From NCBI GenBank assembly GCA_020635035.1, contig JACKAO010000007.1, positions 260,108 through 324,107 of the forward strand: a DNA stretch of 64,000 nt, given 5' to 3'. Under the pieces are notes generated by a model that was given only the letters and a program-made list of their open reading frames with translations, was not told the origin of the DNA and ran no database searches. The first letter of the stretch is position 1; each line of letters starts with the position of its first letter. The translations under genes were made by a program, and so were the position numbers. This DNA is from Calditrichia bacterium (GTDB lineage Bacteria > Calditrichota > Calditrichia > Calditrichales > J004). Below, piece by piece: positions 44,282 to 53,371 of this stretch.

Positions 44282-44884
44282 GTGTACATAAAAATACTGT
44301 TTTCATTGAGCACGATATTCATTCTGGTTTCCTGTGTATTTATAGATCTACCACCAGAAAAAATATCTAAAAAAGAAACAAATGACAGCCTGTTAGTCAG
44401 CGCTGATTCAGAGTATATTAATCCTATACTATCGGTTAACAGTTCTATTCAAGACAATTCATGCCAAAGGAAAATGCTTATCAAGAAGACCTATTTTAAT
44501 CCAAATCATTACCCGGTGACAAAAAATGAGTATTTAGATTTCTGCAAAAAAATAAACAAGACATTTTTATTATCGAATATGTCCAGTCAGGAAGCATTCT
44601 CATTCTTTAAAAAGTTGCAAGAGTATTCATATTTGCAAAGACATTTTTATCATAAAGAATCTGTTTTAAATTCGAATGAACAAAAAAAGTCCCGGGTGTT
44701 TATGATGAAGAAAATTACAGAAAAACATTATCAGATTTTCAGCATTATGTCCTATTCTTCGGGAAACAGAATCCTGACTTATGAAAATGTATTTTTTCAT
44801 ACATATAGTGTGTCAGCAGAATTAATTGAACAATGGTCTGAATTGAATGCAATAAAGAAGCGGCATAAAAAAGTTGTCTATTAA
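44282..44884 (+). CDS. Uncharacterised lipoprotein
   Basis: I do not recognise this 200-residue protein. It starts with a lipoprotein signal (MYIKILFSLSTIFILVSC), with Cys18 as the lipidation site, so it is likely anchored to a membrane. The rest is Lys- and Ser-rich, with no motif I can name; the C-terminal half is predicted-helical and basic (ending KKRHKKVVY). The start is GTG, with GAAGG 7 bases upstream. It has its own 167-base upstream region and is followed by the M16 protease after 156 bases, so it is probably transcribed alone. Confidence 0.6.
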   Translation: MYIKILFSLSTIFILVSCVFIDLPPEKISKKETNDSLLVSADSEYINPILSVNSSIQDNSCQRKMLIKKTYFNPNHYPVTKNEYLDFCKKINKTFLLSNMSSQEAFSFFKKLQEYSYLQRHFYHKESVLNSNEQKKSRVFMMKKITEKHYQIFSIMSYSSGNRILTYENVFFHTYSVSAELIEQWSELNAIKKRHKKVVY

Positions 44885-45040
44885 TTCGGGTTGCAGGCAA
44901 ATTCTAACACAAAGAAAACTTTTTCTTTCTTTTGCGTATATCCTGACAAACTGCAAGTATTCATTCAGATAGTTTTTTAAATATTTGATGCTTAAGTTGT
45001 GATCGTAAATAATCATTCTAAAATTTTTAAGGAGTCTGAT

Positions 45041-47869
45041 ATGAAGAAAATTCTTCTTTTGGGATTCATTTTTTCTTTATTTACCGGTGTTCTTTGGGCA
45101 CAAGGGAAAGATGAATCAAAAATATTTCCATATAAATACGAAATGCGCGATCTCGATAATGGTTTACGGGTAGTGGTTATCCCTACAGATTATCCTAATA
45201 TTGTAGCTTTACAAATTCCTGTTATGACAGGTTCGCGTAATGAAGTGGAGAAAGGGAAATCAGGTTTTGCCCATTTCTTTGAACATATGATGTTCCGGGG
45301 AACTGAAAAATACCCTGCAGATAAATACAATGAAATTCTGAAGAATGCCGGTGCAGATCAAAATGCCTGGACCAGTGATGATATGACTAATTATCACATC
45401 ACTTTTTCAAAAGAAGATTTAGAAACTGTATTAAAATTAGAAGCAGACCGTTTTCAGAATCTTAAGTATTCAATTGAAGATTTTAAAACAGAATCACGAG
45501 CCGTATTGGGTGAGTATAATAAAAATTATGCCAATCCTGTTCGTAAATTATTTGAAGTTCAACGAAACAACGCATTCACAAAGCATACGTATAAACATAC
45601 GACAATGGGCTTTATTGAAGATATTGAAGATATGCCCAACCAGTATGATTACAGCTTAAAGTTTTTCAATAGATTCTATCGTCCCGAATATGTATCTATC
45701 ATTCTAGCCGGAGATCTGGATGTTGAGAAAACATTCGATCTTGTTGAAAAATACTGGTCCGGTTGGAAACGTGGCGACTACAAAGCAGATATCCCGGCAG
45801 AACCCGAACCAGAAGCACCTGTTTATGAACATATTAAATGGGATACACCAACGCTTCCATGGATTACGGTAGCGTTTCATGGCCCGGCTTTTTCAGAAAA
45901 CCAAAAAGACATGCCGGCAATGGATTTAATCGCTCAATACGCGTTTTCATCCAGTTCGCCACTTTACCAGAAACTTGTTGTTAAAGAGCAGGTTGCCGAT
46001 GCCGTCTGGGCTTCTTTTCCGGATCATACCGATCCATTCCTTTTAACCGTTGGCGCCCGAATTAAAGATGTAAAAGATATATGGTACGTTCGCGATGAGA
46101 TTACAAAAGCTTTTGCAGAAATGCGTTATGAGACTGTTTCTTCTCAGCGATTGAGTGACATTAAAGGTAACATGAAATATGGATTTGCCCAGGGGATGGA
46201 TAACTCCGAAGCAATCGCCAGCTCTCTAGTAGGTTATATGGCGCGTACACGTGATCCCGAAACCATAAACCGTATTTACAATCTTTATGATCAAATAAGT
46301 GCTAACGACATTAAGAAAATGGCGAATAAATATTTTACAGATAATCGTTTGGTTGTTGTTTCCCTGAGCCATGAAGAAACTCCGGATGTTGCAAGCAAAA
46401 CCGGTTCAATCGACGCCATTGTTAAAGCAAATGCAAATGTTAAATCAAATGTAGAATCTCTTGTATTAAAAAGTGAGTCACCGGTTATAGATTTTAAGTT
46501 TCTGTTCAATGCAGGTTCGGCGAATGATCCCAAAGGCAAAGAAGGTCTGGCAAATTTAACCGCATCTATGATAAGCGGTGGTGGCAGCAAGGATATGAAA
46601 TATTCAGAGATTCAGAAAGCTCTTTACCCGATGGCTGCCTGGATGGGCGACCAGGTCGATAAAGAGATGACAGTTTTTATGGGAACCACACACATCGATA
46701 ATTTGAATAATTACTATGAGATTGTTTCACAGCAGATATTAAATCCGGCTTGGGATGAAGATGATTTTAACCGCATCAAAACCAATGTAATTAATGGCAT
46801 CAAAGTTGGTCTTCGTGGCAATAATGACGAAGAACTCGGCAAAGAAGTAATGTATGAAATGATTTATGAGAATCACCCCTACGGTCATCTCAATTATGGA
46901 CATATTGAAGCACTGGAAAAGCTGACTCTTGATGATGTTAAGCAGTTTTACAAGGAGAATTATACCCAGGCAAATCTTGTTCTTGGATTAGCCGGCAATG
47001 TATCGGAAGATTTTGTAAACAAAGTTAAACACGATCTTGCTGCACTGCCTGAAGGCACAAAAAACAAAGTAAAACTGCCACAGCCTGAAAAAATTAATGG
47101 CTTTGAAGTGGAAATCGTTAAAAAGGAAACACGTGCAACGGGAATTTCATTTGGTTTCCCGATTTCAATAAATCGATCCGATGAAGATTTCGCTGCGCTC
47201 TGGCTTGTGCGCTCTTATTTCGGTGAACACCGGTCCAGTAACAGCTATTTGTATCAGCGTATTCGTGAAATCCGCGGAATGAATTACGGTGATTATGCTT
47301 ATATTGAATACTTCCCGCGTGGTATGTTCCAATTCCACCCCGATCCAAATCTTGGACGCCAGCAGCAAATATTCCAGGTCTGGATACGTCCGGTTGTTCC
47401 GGAAAATGCACATTTTGCAGTTCGTACAGCTATGTATGAATTAAACAAACTGGTTAATGAAGGCATGTCTCAGGAAGATTTTGAAACGACGCGTAATTAT
47501 TTGATGAAGTTCGTAAACATTCTTACTAAAACACAGTCAAGGCAGTTGGGATATGCTTTGGATAGTAAGTATTACAATATCCCTGAATTCACAAAATATA
47601 TCACCGATGGACTGAAAAATTTAACAGTTGATGATGTTAATAAGGTGATAAAAAAATATCTGCAAACCGAAAACATCAAATTTGCTTTTATAACAAAGGA
47701 TGCAGAAGGGTTAAAAGAACAATTAGTAAGCAATACTACATCACCGATAAAATATGATGCTGATAAGCCACAATCTTTGCTTGATGAAGATAAAATAATT
47801 CAGGACTATAAACTGGATTTTAAAGCTGATAAAGTAAAGGTTGTTGATGTTGAAAATGTTTTCAAATAG
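45041..47869 (+). CDS. Exported M16 (insulinase-family) zinc metalloprotease
   Basis: The 942-residue protein begins with a signal peptide (MKKILLLGFIFSLFTGVLWA), after AAGGAG 7 bases upstream. The first M16 domain has the inverted zinc motif HFFEH (His78, Glu81, His82) and the distal Glu in SRAVLGEYNKN. The second M16 half (from about 495) lacks the motif, as usual for the non-catalytic lobe that closes the chamber. It probably degrades peptides in the periplasm or outside the cell. The length is that of two-lobed M16 proteins such as pitrilysin. No partner gene is adjacent. Confidence 0.92.
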   Translation: MKKILLLGFIFSLFTGVLWAQGKDESKIFPYKYEMRDLDNGLRVVVIPTDYPNIVALQIPVMTGSRNEVEKGKSGFAHFFEHMMFRGTEKYPADKYNEILKNAGADQNAWTSDDMTNYHITFSKEDLETVLKLEADRFQNLKYSIEDFKTESRAVLGEYNKNYANPVRKLFEVQRNNAFTKHTYKHTTMGFIEDIEDMPNQYDYSLKFFNRFYRPEYVSIILAGDLDVEKTFDLVEKYWSGWKRGDYKADIPAEPEPEAPVYEHIKWDTPTLPWITVAFHGPAFSENQKDMPAMDLIAQYAFSSSSPLYQKLVVKEQVADAVWASFPDHTDPFLLTVGARIKDVKDIWYVRDEITKAFAEMRYETVSSQRLSDIKGNMKYGFAQGMDNSEAIASSLVGYMARTRDPETINRIYNLYDQISANDIKKMANKYFTDNRLVVVSLSHEETPDVASKTGSIDAIVKANANVKSNVESLVLKSESPVIDFKFLFNAGSANDPKGKEGLANLTASMISGGGSKDMKYSEIQKALYPMAAWMGDQVDKEMTVFMGTTHIDNLNNYYEIVSQQILNPAWDEDDFNRIKTNVINGIKVGLRGNNDEELGKEVMYEMIYENHPYGHLNYGHIEALEKLTLDDVKQFYKENYTQANLVLGLAGNVSEDFVNKVKHDLAALPEGTKNKVKLPQPEKINGFEVEIVKKETRATGISFGFPISINRSDEDFAALWLVRSYFGEHRSSNSYLYQRIREIRGMNYGDYAYIEYFPRGMFQFHPDPNLGRQQQIFQVWIRPVVPENAHFAVRTAMYELNKLVNEGMSQEDFETTRNYLMKFVNILTKTQSRQLGYALDSKYYNIPEFTKYITDGLKNLTVDDVNKVIKKYLQTENIKFAFITKDAEGLKEQLVSNTTSPIKYDADKPQSLLDEDKIIQDYKLDFKADKVKVVDVENVFK

Positions 47870-47923
47870 AACACAATCTAAAGAATGTTTATAGGTTAAC
47901 TTAAGAAACATCATAAATATATC

Positions 47924-48002
47924 AGGCTGTTCCAAAAGCTGTTAAGTTGTAAAAAAAAGAAGTGATGCAAAGTTATCGCAATCTTAATTTTTGGAACAGC
48001 CT
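47924..48002. repeat. 79-bp element with perfect 14-bp terminal inverted repeats
   Basis: AGGCTGTTCCAAAA at 47924-47937 is the exact reverse complement of 47989-48002, with 51 AT-rich bases between. Both the length of the arms and the perfect match make chance unlikely. It lies in the 262-base gap between the M16 protease and the cupredoxin. It could be a small non-autonomous mobile element (the GGCTGT ends resemble those of several insertion sequence families) or a large hairpin terminating the protease transcript; a short T-rich stretch follows. No target-site duplication is evident. The rest of the gap shows nothing further. Confidence 0.6.
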
Positions 48003-48131
48003 TCTTTTATTTCTAAAATAAATATTTCCCCTAAAATGCTCTCTCTAAACTGGTATGGAATATTGTTTAAATCCAACCTGTTTACCTTTTTAAAGATATT
48101 TAGAATTTTAATTACTCTAGCGGGAGCTATT

Positions 48132-48758
48132 ATGAAACAACTTTTATTAATAATTTGCTCTTTCCTTCTGTTATCTGGAATTGGCTTTGCCCAGAGTCTT
48201 CATATAATCGAGACAAATGGCAACGCGTTTTCGCCATCCGATTTAACTGTTAATGTTATGGATACTGTTAGATGGATCAACTCAGGAAAAGGATTTCATA
48301 ACGTTGTAGCAGATGATGACAGTTATACCAGTGGTGCTGCTTCATCCACTGAATGGGTATTTGATCATGTTTTTACTCTACCCGAAGATAGCCGTTATTA
48401 TTGTGTCATTCATGGTGGAAAAGGTGGTGCAGGAATGTCAGGAATTATCCATGTTGTGAACACGACTGGCATAACCGTGACAGATGGAAAAATTTTGGAT
48501 TATCAGCTTTCTCAAAATTATCCAAATCCGTTTAACCCATCAACAACAATCGAATTCAGTCTGCCAAAATCTGAATTTACAACACTTAAAGTTTTTAACA
48601 TGCTTGGCAGGGCGGTAACAACCCTGGTTTCAGAACAACTGGGGGCCGGCAACTACTCTTTTAGATTTGATGGCACCGAAATGGCAAGCGGGTATTATTA
48701 TTACAAGCTTCAGGCAGGGAATTTCAGAGAAGTTAAACGAATGATCCTTATCAAATAA
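48132..48758 (+). CDS. Secreted cupredoxin (plastocyanin-like) with T9SS sorting domain
   Basis: The 208-residue protein has a signal peptide (MKQLLLIICSFLLLSGIGFA) and a cupredoxin domain (about 22-110). Type 1 copper ligands are visible as His56 in GFHNVVA, then Cys91, His94 and Met102 in YYCVIHGGKGGAGMSG; the C-x2-H-x7-M spacing is longer than in plastocyanin. The C-terminal part (about 125-208) is a T9SS type A sorting domain (SQNYPNPFNPSTTIEF ... YYYKLQAG). It is probably an exported or cell-surface electron-transfer or copper-binding protein. The frame extends upstream to 47991, but that part overlaps the inverted repeat and precedes the signal peptide, so I start at 48132. Confidence 0.88.
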   Translation: MKQLLLIICSFLLLSGIGFAQSLHIIETNGNAFSPSDLTVNVMDTVRWINSGKGFHNVVADDDSYTSGAASSTEWVFDHVFTLPEDSRYYCVIHGGKGGAGMSGIIHVVNTTGITVTDGKILDYQLSQNYPNPFNPSTTIEFSLPKSEFTTLKVFNMLGRAVTTLVSEQLGAGNYSFRFDGTEMASGYYYYKLQAGNFREVKRMILIK

Positions 48759-48764
48759 ATTTCA

Positions 48765-48788
48765 GGGCTGATTTTTCAGCCCTTTTTT
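48765..48788 (+). terminator. Intrinsic terminator after the cupredoxin gene
   Basis: GGGCTGA pairs with TCAGCCC around a 4-base T loop, followed by six T. It begins 6 bases after the stop codon. Confidence 0.9.
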
Positions 48789-48912
48789 ATTTCTATGCTA
48801 ACTTTCCTTCAAAAATTATATAAACCAAAGATTATTTTGGGAGCAAGTACGGAAAGTTTTATTTTACAACATTCTGAGATATAACCTTAAATTTTCTAAA
48901 ATTGGATTACAA

Positions 48913-49884
48913 ATGAGTGATTTTTCGATTTGTGTATTGGATGGCTATACCTTAAATCCTGGAGACTTATCCTGGGATGAACTTAAAAAGCTTGGAAGCT
49001 GTACCATTTATGACCGGACAAAACCACAGGAATTAGTTGACCGATTAGCCGGATTTGACATCGCGATAACTAACAAAGTTGTTCTGGATGCTGATAAAAT
49101 TTATAAATTGCCGGATCTAAAATGTCTCGTTGTTTCTGCAACCGGATATAATGTTGTTGATGTGGAATCGGCAACATTAAAAAATATCACGGTGTGTAAT
49201 GTACCCGCGTATAGCACGGATTCTGTTGCACAGCTTGTCTTTTCCCATTTGTTGAATATAGCTCAAAATGTTGCCTATCATGATAAAACAGTTAAGCAGG
49301 GGCGATGGGTGAAATCAGCTGATTTTTCATATTGGGAAACACCATTGATTGAATTAGCAGGTCTTAAATTAGGTATTATCGGTTTTGGCCAGATCGGCAG
49401 GCGGGTTGCTGAGATCGGTCGCAGTTTTGGTATGCAGATTCTGCTGAACACTCCCAGGCCAATTAAAAATAATCATCCGGATCTGAAGCAGGTAGATCTT
49501 AACACTTTACTAAAAGAAAGTGATGTGATTTCTCTTCATTGTCCGTTAACAGATGCCACAAAACATTTAATCAACAAGGAAACTCTGCAATTTATGAAAC
49601 CTTCTGCTATATTGATAAACACAGGTCGCGGACCACTTATTGATGAAAATGACCTGGCAGATGCTTTAAACAAAGGAAGGATTTCTGCAGCTTGCCTGGA
49701 TGTTTTATACAGCGAACCACCAGGCAAAGATAATCCATTACTCACTGCAAAAAACAGTGTTATTACACCACATATTGCCTGGGCTTCAATTGCAGCCAGA
49801 AAAAGACTGATGGATGTTGTTACTGAAAATGTTAAAGCATTTATTTCAGGAAATGCCCAGAATGTTGTAAATCCAAAATTATAA
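48913..49884 (+). CDS. D-2-hydroxyacid dehydrogenase, glycerate dehydrogenase-like
   Basis: The 323-residue protein is an NAD-dependent D-2-hydroxyacid dehydrogenase. LGIIGFGQIGRRVAEIG is the dinucleotide-binding loop; the catalytic Arg lies in NTGRGPLIDE, the Glu in YSEPPGKDN and the His in TPHIAWAS. The N-terminal VLDGYTLNPGDLSW opening is typical of glycerate dehydrogenase/hydroxypyruvate reductase (HprA), which interconverts hydroxypyruvate and D-glycerate. Related enzymes use other 2-keto acids, so the exact substrate is uncertain. Terminators or long gaps on both sides suggest that it is a single-gene unit. Confidence 0.85.
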   Translation: MSDFSICVLDGYTLNPGDLSWDELKKLGSCTIYDRTKPQELVDRLAGFDIAITNKVVLDADKIYKLPDLKCLVVSATGYNVVDVESATLKNITVCNVPAYSTDSVAQLVFSHLLNIAQNVAYHDKTVKQGRWVKSADFSYWETPLIELAGLKLGIIGFGQIGRRVAEIGRSFGMQILLNTPRPIKNNHPDLKQVDLNTLLKESDVISLHCPLTDATKHLINKETLQFMKPSAILINTGRGPLIDENDLADALNKGRISAACLDVLYSEPPGKDNPLLTAKNSVITPHIAWASIAARKRLMDVVTENVKAFISGNAQNVVNPKL

Positions 49885-49982
49885 TCTGTAAAGAATGTAA
49901 TTTTTGTTTCTTGTTTATAGAAACTTTCTTTAAATTGCTGTCATTATTTTGCTATTGAAATTATTAAATCAAAGGATTTATC

Positions 49983-50834
49983 ATGGTTAAAAGTATTCTA
50001 ATTCCGCTTGATCCTTCACCTTATACGGATGCAGCGATTCAGATTGGCTGTTTAATGGCCAAATACCACAGCGCTCAGCTTACCGGTCTTGTTGTTCTTG
50101 ATATTCCCGGTATTGAAAAATCTGTTGGTCCTGTTCCGATGGGCGGACAGTACTACGCTGAACGACTGGAAGAAAAACATAGAAAAATTGCCCAGGATCG
50201 CATCGATCAGTTACTTGATAAATTCAGGGAAAAATGTGAAGAAGCCGGTGTGGATCACAAAGAAGCACAAAACCAGGGCAGCCCAAGTGAAGCGATTATC
50301 CATGAAGCAATATACTATGATATGATTATTGGAGGTTTGAGAACACATTATCATTTTGATATGGATAATGATGATGAAGGTGAATCTTTGGAAAAATTCT
50401 TATCAGAATCAATTACACCAATCTATGGTGTACCAAAAGAATTGAACCTGCCCGGATTATCTGATGGACAAATAAAAGCTTTGATTCCTTTCAATGCCAG
50501 TTTGCCATCGGCACGTGCCCTGCAACGCTTTGCACAGTTTATGATACCAGAAATGACACTACCGCGCCTTGTTATGTCTTCAGTAGATGAAGAAGTTGCC
50601 AAAGCCGCATTGGATCATGCCAAAAATTATCTTGAACTGCATGGCTTTAAAAATATAATGACAGATTATACGGATATGGAAATTAAACGTGCCTGTAAAG
50701 AAAAATTCCTTGATTGGGCGGACGTAGTTGTAGTGGGTGCGCACTCAAAGCGTGGTATTTTTGATTTTATGGTAGGCAGTCTGACCAAGCATCTGATAAA
50801 ACTGGATAAGATACCGGTGCTGGTTGGCCAATAA
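49983..50834 (+). CDS. Tandem universal stress protein (two Usp domains)
   Basis: The 283-residue protein has two UspA folds, about 1-150 and 155-283. The first opens with SILIPLDPSPYTDAAIQIG. The second ends with VVVGAHSKRGIFDFMVGSL, the family's nucleotide loop, although the second loop Gly is replaced by Ser. Usp proteins bind ATP or other nucleotides and help cells survive starvation or stress. No regulated partner gene is adjacent. A clear terminator follows the gene. Confidence 0.87.
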   Translation: MVKSILIPLDPSPYTDAAIQIGCLMAKYHSAQLTGLVVLDIPGIEKSVGPVPMGGQYYAERLEEKHRKIAQDRIDQLLDKFREKCEEAGVDHKEAQNQGSPSEAIIHEAIYYDMIIGGLRTHYHFDMDNDDEGESLEKFLSESITPIYGVPKELNLPGLSDGQIKALIPFNASLPSARALQRFAQFMIPEMTLPRLVMSSVDEEVAKAALDHAKNYLELHGFKNIMTDYTDMEIKRACKEKFLDWADVVVVGAHSKRGIFDFMVGSLTKHLIKLDKIPVLVGQ

Positions 50835-50868
50835 TTTATTGTTCCTGTTATAAAATTTAATGTATTTA

Positions 50869-50901
50869 AACCTTTCGGGTAATTTCCCGGAAGGTTTTTT
50901 T
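50869..50901 (+). terminator. Intrinsic terminator after the universal stress gene
   Basis: AACCTTTCGGG pairs with CCCGGAAGGTT (one G-T pair) across a 6-base AT loop and runs into a seven-T tract. It starts 34 bases after the stop. Confidence 0.9.
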
Positions 50902-50926
50902 ATAGATAGATATCACCGGTAAAAAA

Positions 50927-52240
50927 TTGCAGTCAAATCTCACTACAAAAAAAATTTTTGTTTTCTGGTTTCCACTCGCCGCAACCTGGCTTATGATGGC
51001 GGTTGAAGGACCCTTTCTTGCAGCAATCATTGCACGGCTGCCGGAGGCAAAATTCAATCTCGCAGCATATGGTGTAGCCTATTCTTTCGCATTGTTATCA
51101 GAAGCTCCTGTAATTATGATGCTCTCAGCATCAACAGCATTGGTTAAGGATAATCATACTTATACTAAACTTCGTAATTTTAATACTATGCTGATAATTC
51201 TAGTAACATTTATTCTGCTTATAGGATTAATCCCGCCGTTTTTTGAATTTATTACCATGCATTTAATCAATTTGCCGCAAAACGTCAGCGATCTTACTTA
51301 TACCAGTATGGTTATACTTATTCCCTGGCCGGGCGCCATTGCTTTAAGAAGATTTCTGCAGGGCATTCTGATCGTAAACAACAAAACGCGTCTTGTAAGC
51401 TATGGAACTATGATAAGGATTTCAGCGATGGGAGCAACAGGTTTTCTGCTTTTTAAGTATAGTAGTATTCCGGGAGCTTTTGTCGGAGCGTCTGCTCTGA
51501 CAGCCGGGGTGGTTTCAGAAGTAATTATGACAGCATTTATTTGCCGCCCTTACATTAAAAAACTTCGCGTTTTAAAATCAGACCTGGCAGAACAGTATTT
51601 ACGATACAGAGAAATAGCGCGTTTTTATTATCCATTGGCATTGGCAACATTTATCGGTCTGGGTTCACAGCCATTAATAACTTTTATGGTTGGCCATAGT
51701 AATATGGCGCTCGAATCATTGGCAATTCTTCCGGTTATAAATGCCTTGGTTTTTATTTTCAGAAGCATGGGTTTGTCATACCAGGAAGTCGGCATTGCGC
51801 TTATGGGAAAAAAGAACGAAGGGTATAAACCATTGAGAAACTTTGCATTGAAGATGGCTGTTATTAACACCTTTTTGTTAGGATTAATTGCCTTTACTCC
51901 TTTAGCTGAAATCTGGTTTATAAAAATTTCCGGTCTTAATCAGAATCTGGCACATTTAGCAGTCCTGCCGACGCAAATACTTGTTTTAATGCCTGCACTA
52001 AATGTACTTATTTCTTTTCAGCGGGCGATGCAGGTTGTTCATAAAAAAACCGGAGCGGTATCAACTGCAACAGCGTTGGAAGTAACGGGTATTATACTTG
52101 TAATGATCATATCAATCCAATATATAAATTTCATTGGTGCAACTGCCGCGGCGTTGGCCATGATTATTGGACGGCTCTCTTCAAATATTTATTTACATCA
52201 TACCAATAAAAAGGCACTCATATTAAATTTACATCCATAA
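50927..52240 (+). CDS. MATE/MOP-superfamily membrane transporter-like protein
   Basis: The 437-residue protein is almost entirely transmembrane helices, about twelve, with a repeated half structure typical of the MATE/MOP exporter superfamily. FWFPLAATWLMMAVEGPFLA forms the first helix and LPRRF-type basic loops (ALRRFLQGILI) appear between helices. It could export small molecules, lipids or organic anions; no family member of known substrate can be named with confidence. The start is given as TTG at 50927, just after the terminator of the preceding gene; no ATG is available before the first helix, and the ribosome binding site is weak, so the start is uncertain. Confidence 0.65.
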   Translation: MQSNLTTKKIFVFWFPLAATWLMMAVEGPFLAAIIARLPEAKFNLAAYGVAYSFALLSEAPVIMMLSASTALVKDNHTYTKLRNFNTMLIILVTFILLIGLIPPFFEFITMHLINLPQNVSDLTYTSMVILIPWPGAIALRRFLQGILIVNNKTRLVSYGTMIRISAMGATGFLLFKYSSIPGAFVGASALTAGVVSEVIMTAFICRPYIKKLRVLKSDLAEQYLRYREIARFYYPLALATFIGLGSQPLITFMVGHSNMALESLAILPVINALVFIFRSMGLSYQEVGIALMGKKNEGYKPLRNFALKMAVINTFLLGLIAFTPLAEIWFIKISGLNQNLAHLAVLPTQILVLMPALNVLISFQRAMQVVHKKTGAVSTATALEVTGIILVMIISIQYINFIGATAAALAMIIGRLSSNIYLHHTNKKALILNLHP

Positions 52241-52338
52241 TAAAGAGCAATATCGGGGAAGTACTAAAATCACTTATTGATTTAATAATCATGAAAAATT
52301 AAATTACATTCTTGTCATTTTTTTAACGGAATGGGAAA

Positions 52339-53286
52339 ATGTCAAAAGAAATAGTTGTGGTTGCGCTTGGTGGCAATGCCATAACGCGCGAATTTGAAGA
52401 AGGCAATATCACTGAACAATTTGAAAACACACGAAGAAGTCTGCGCAGTGTGATTCGCCTGATTCAGGATGGATACAGGGTTGTTGTAACGCATGGCAAC
52501 GGCCCGCAGGTTGGTAATGCATTGATAAGAGTTGAAGAAACGCGCCATATTGTACCGCCTCTTCCTCTTGGAGTTATTGTCGCAGATCTTGAAGGCGGAA
52601 TGGGATATATGATTGAGCAGTGCTTACAAAATAAGCTTCATGATGCCGGATTACAGAAAGATGTTACAACCGTTTTAACCCAGGTTATTGTTGATCCTGA
52701 TGATCCATCAATTCAAAATCCTACAAAGTTTGTTGGCCCTTTTTTTAAACAGGAGCAAGTTGCAGATCTTGAAGCGCAGCGCGGCTGGACAATGAAGGAA
52801 GATAAAGGCAGGGGATATCGTCGTGTCGTTCCATCCCCGGTTCCGCAAGGCATTGTAGAAAAAAAAATAATTAAGACACTTTTAAAAGAGAATATTGTTG
52901 TGATTGCTGCCGGTGGGGGCGGCATCCCTGTATATCATGATAATCGGGGATGGCTGGAGGGCATTGATGCGGTTATTGATAAAGATTTGGCATCAGCCGT
53001 TCTCGGAAACGAGATTGGTGCAACAAAATTAATTATCCTGACTGGTGTGGATAAAGTTGCTGTAGGTTATAAAACAGAAAACCAGCGGGATCTGGATCGG
53101 TTAAATGTTGCTGAAGCATTAAAATATCTTGATGAAGGTGAATTTCCAAAAGGAAGTATGGGACCCAAAATTCAGGCTGCAATAAACTTCATTGATAATG
53201 GAGGAGAAGAAGTTCTGATTACTTCCATTGAAAAAGTATCAGATGCTTTGGATGGAAAAAGCGGTACCCTGATAACAAAAAATTAA
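52339..53286 (+). CDS. arcC: Carbamate kinase
   Basis: The 315-residue protein matches carbamate kinase, which makes ATP and carbamate from carbamoyl phosphate and ADP. VVVALGGNAITREFEEG and VVVTHGNGPQVGNALIR are the substrate-binding loops, VIAAGGGGIPVYHDN the central one, and GSMGPKIQAAINF the C-terminal signature. The partner genes of the arginine deiminase pathway (arcA, arcB) are not in the window, so the source of carbamoyl phosphate is not shown. It precedes sucC by 85 bases, with a hairpin between them, and may form part of a fermentative ATP-generating group. Confidence 0.93.
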   Translation: MSKEIVVVALGGNAITREFEEGNITEQFENTRRSLRSVIRLIQDGYRVVVTHGNGPQVGNALIRVEETRHIVPPLPLGVIVADLEGGMGYMIEQCLQNKLHDAGLQKDVTTVLTQVIVDPDDPSIQNPTKFVGPFFKQEQVADLEAQRGWTMKEDKGRGYRRVVPSPVPQGIVEKKIIKTLLKENIVVIAAGGGGIPVYHDNRGWLEGIDAVIDKDLASAVLGNEIGATKLIILTGVDKVAVGYKTENQRDLDRLNVAEALKYLDEGEFPKGSMGPKIQAAINFIDNGGEEVLITSIEKVSDALDGKSGTLITKN

Positions 53287-53292
53287 ATAATA

Positions 53293-53322
53293 ATCCTGTC
53301 CTATGTTGTGTTTGGGCAGGAT
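53293..53322 (+). terminator. Hairpin between arcC and sucC
   Basis: ATCCTGTCC pairs with GGGCAGGAT (one G-T pair) around a 12-base loop, 6 bases after the arcC stop. No T tract follows, so it may be a weak terminator, a transcript-stabilising hairpin or an operator. Confidence 0.4.
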
Positions 53323-53371
53323 ACATTCAGAAGATAAATAAATCTCTAAAAATAAAATTTAGGAGAAATTT

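Noticed and set aside
47991..48131. A longer cupredoxin start at 47991
   Set aside because: It begins inside the inverted repeat and would bury the signal peptide at residue 48.
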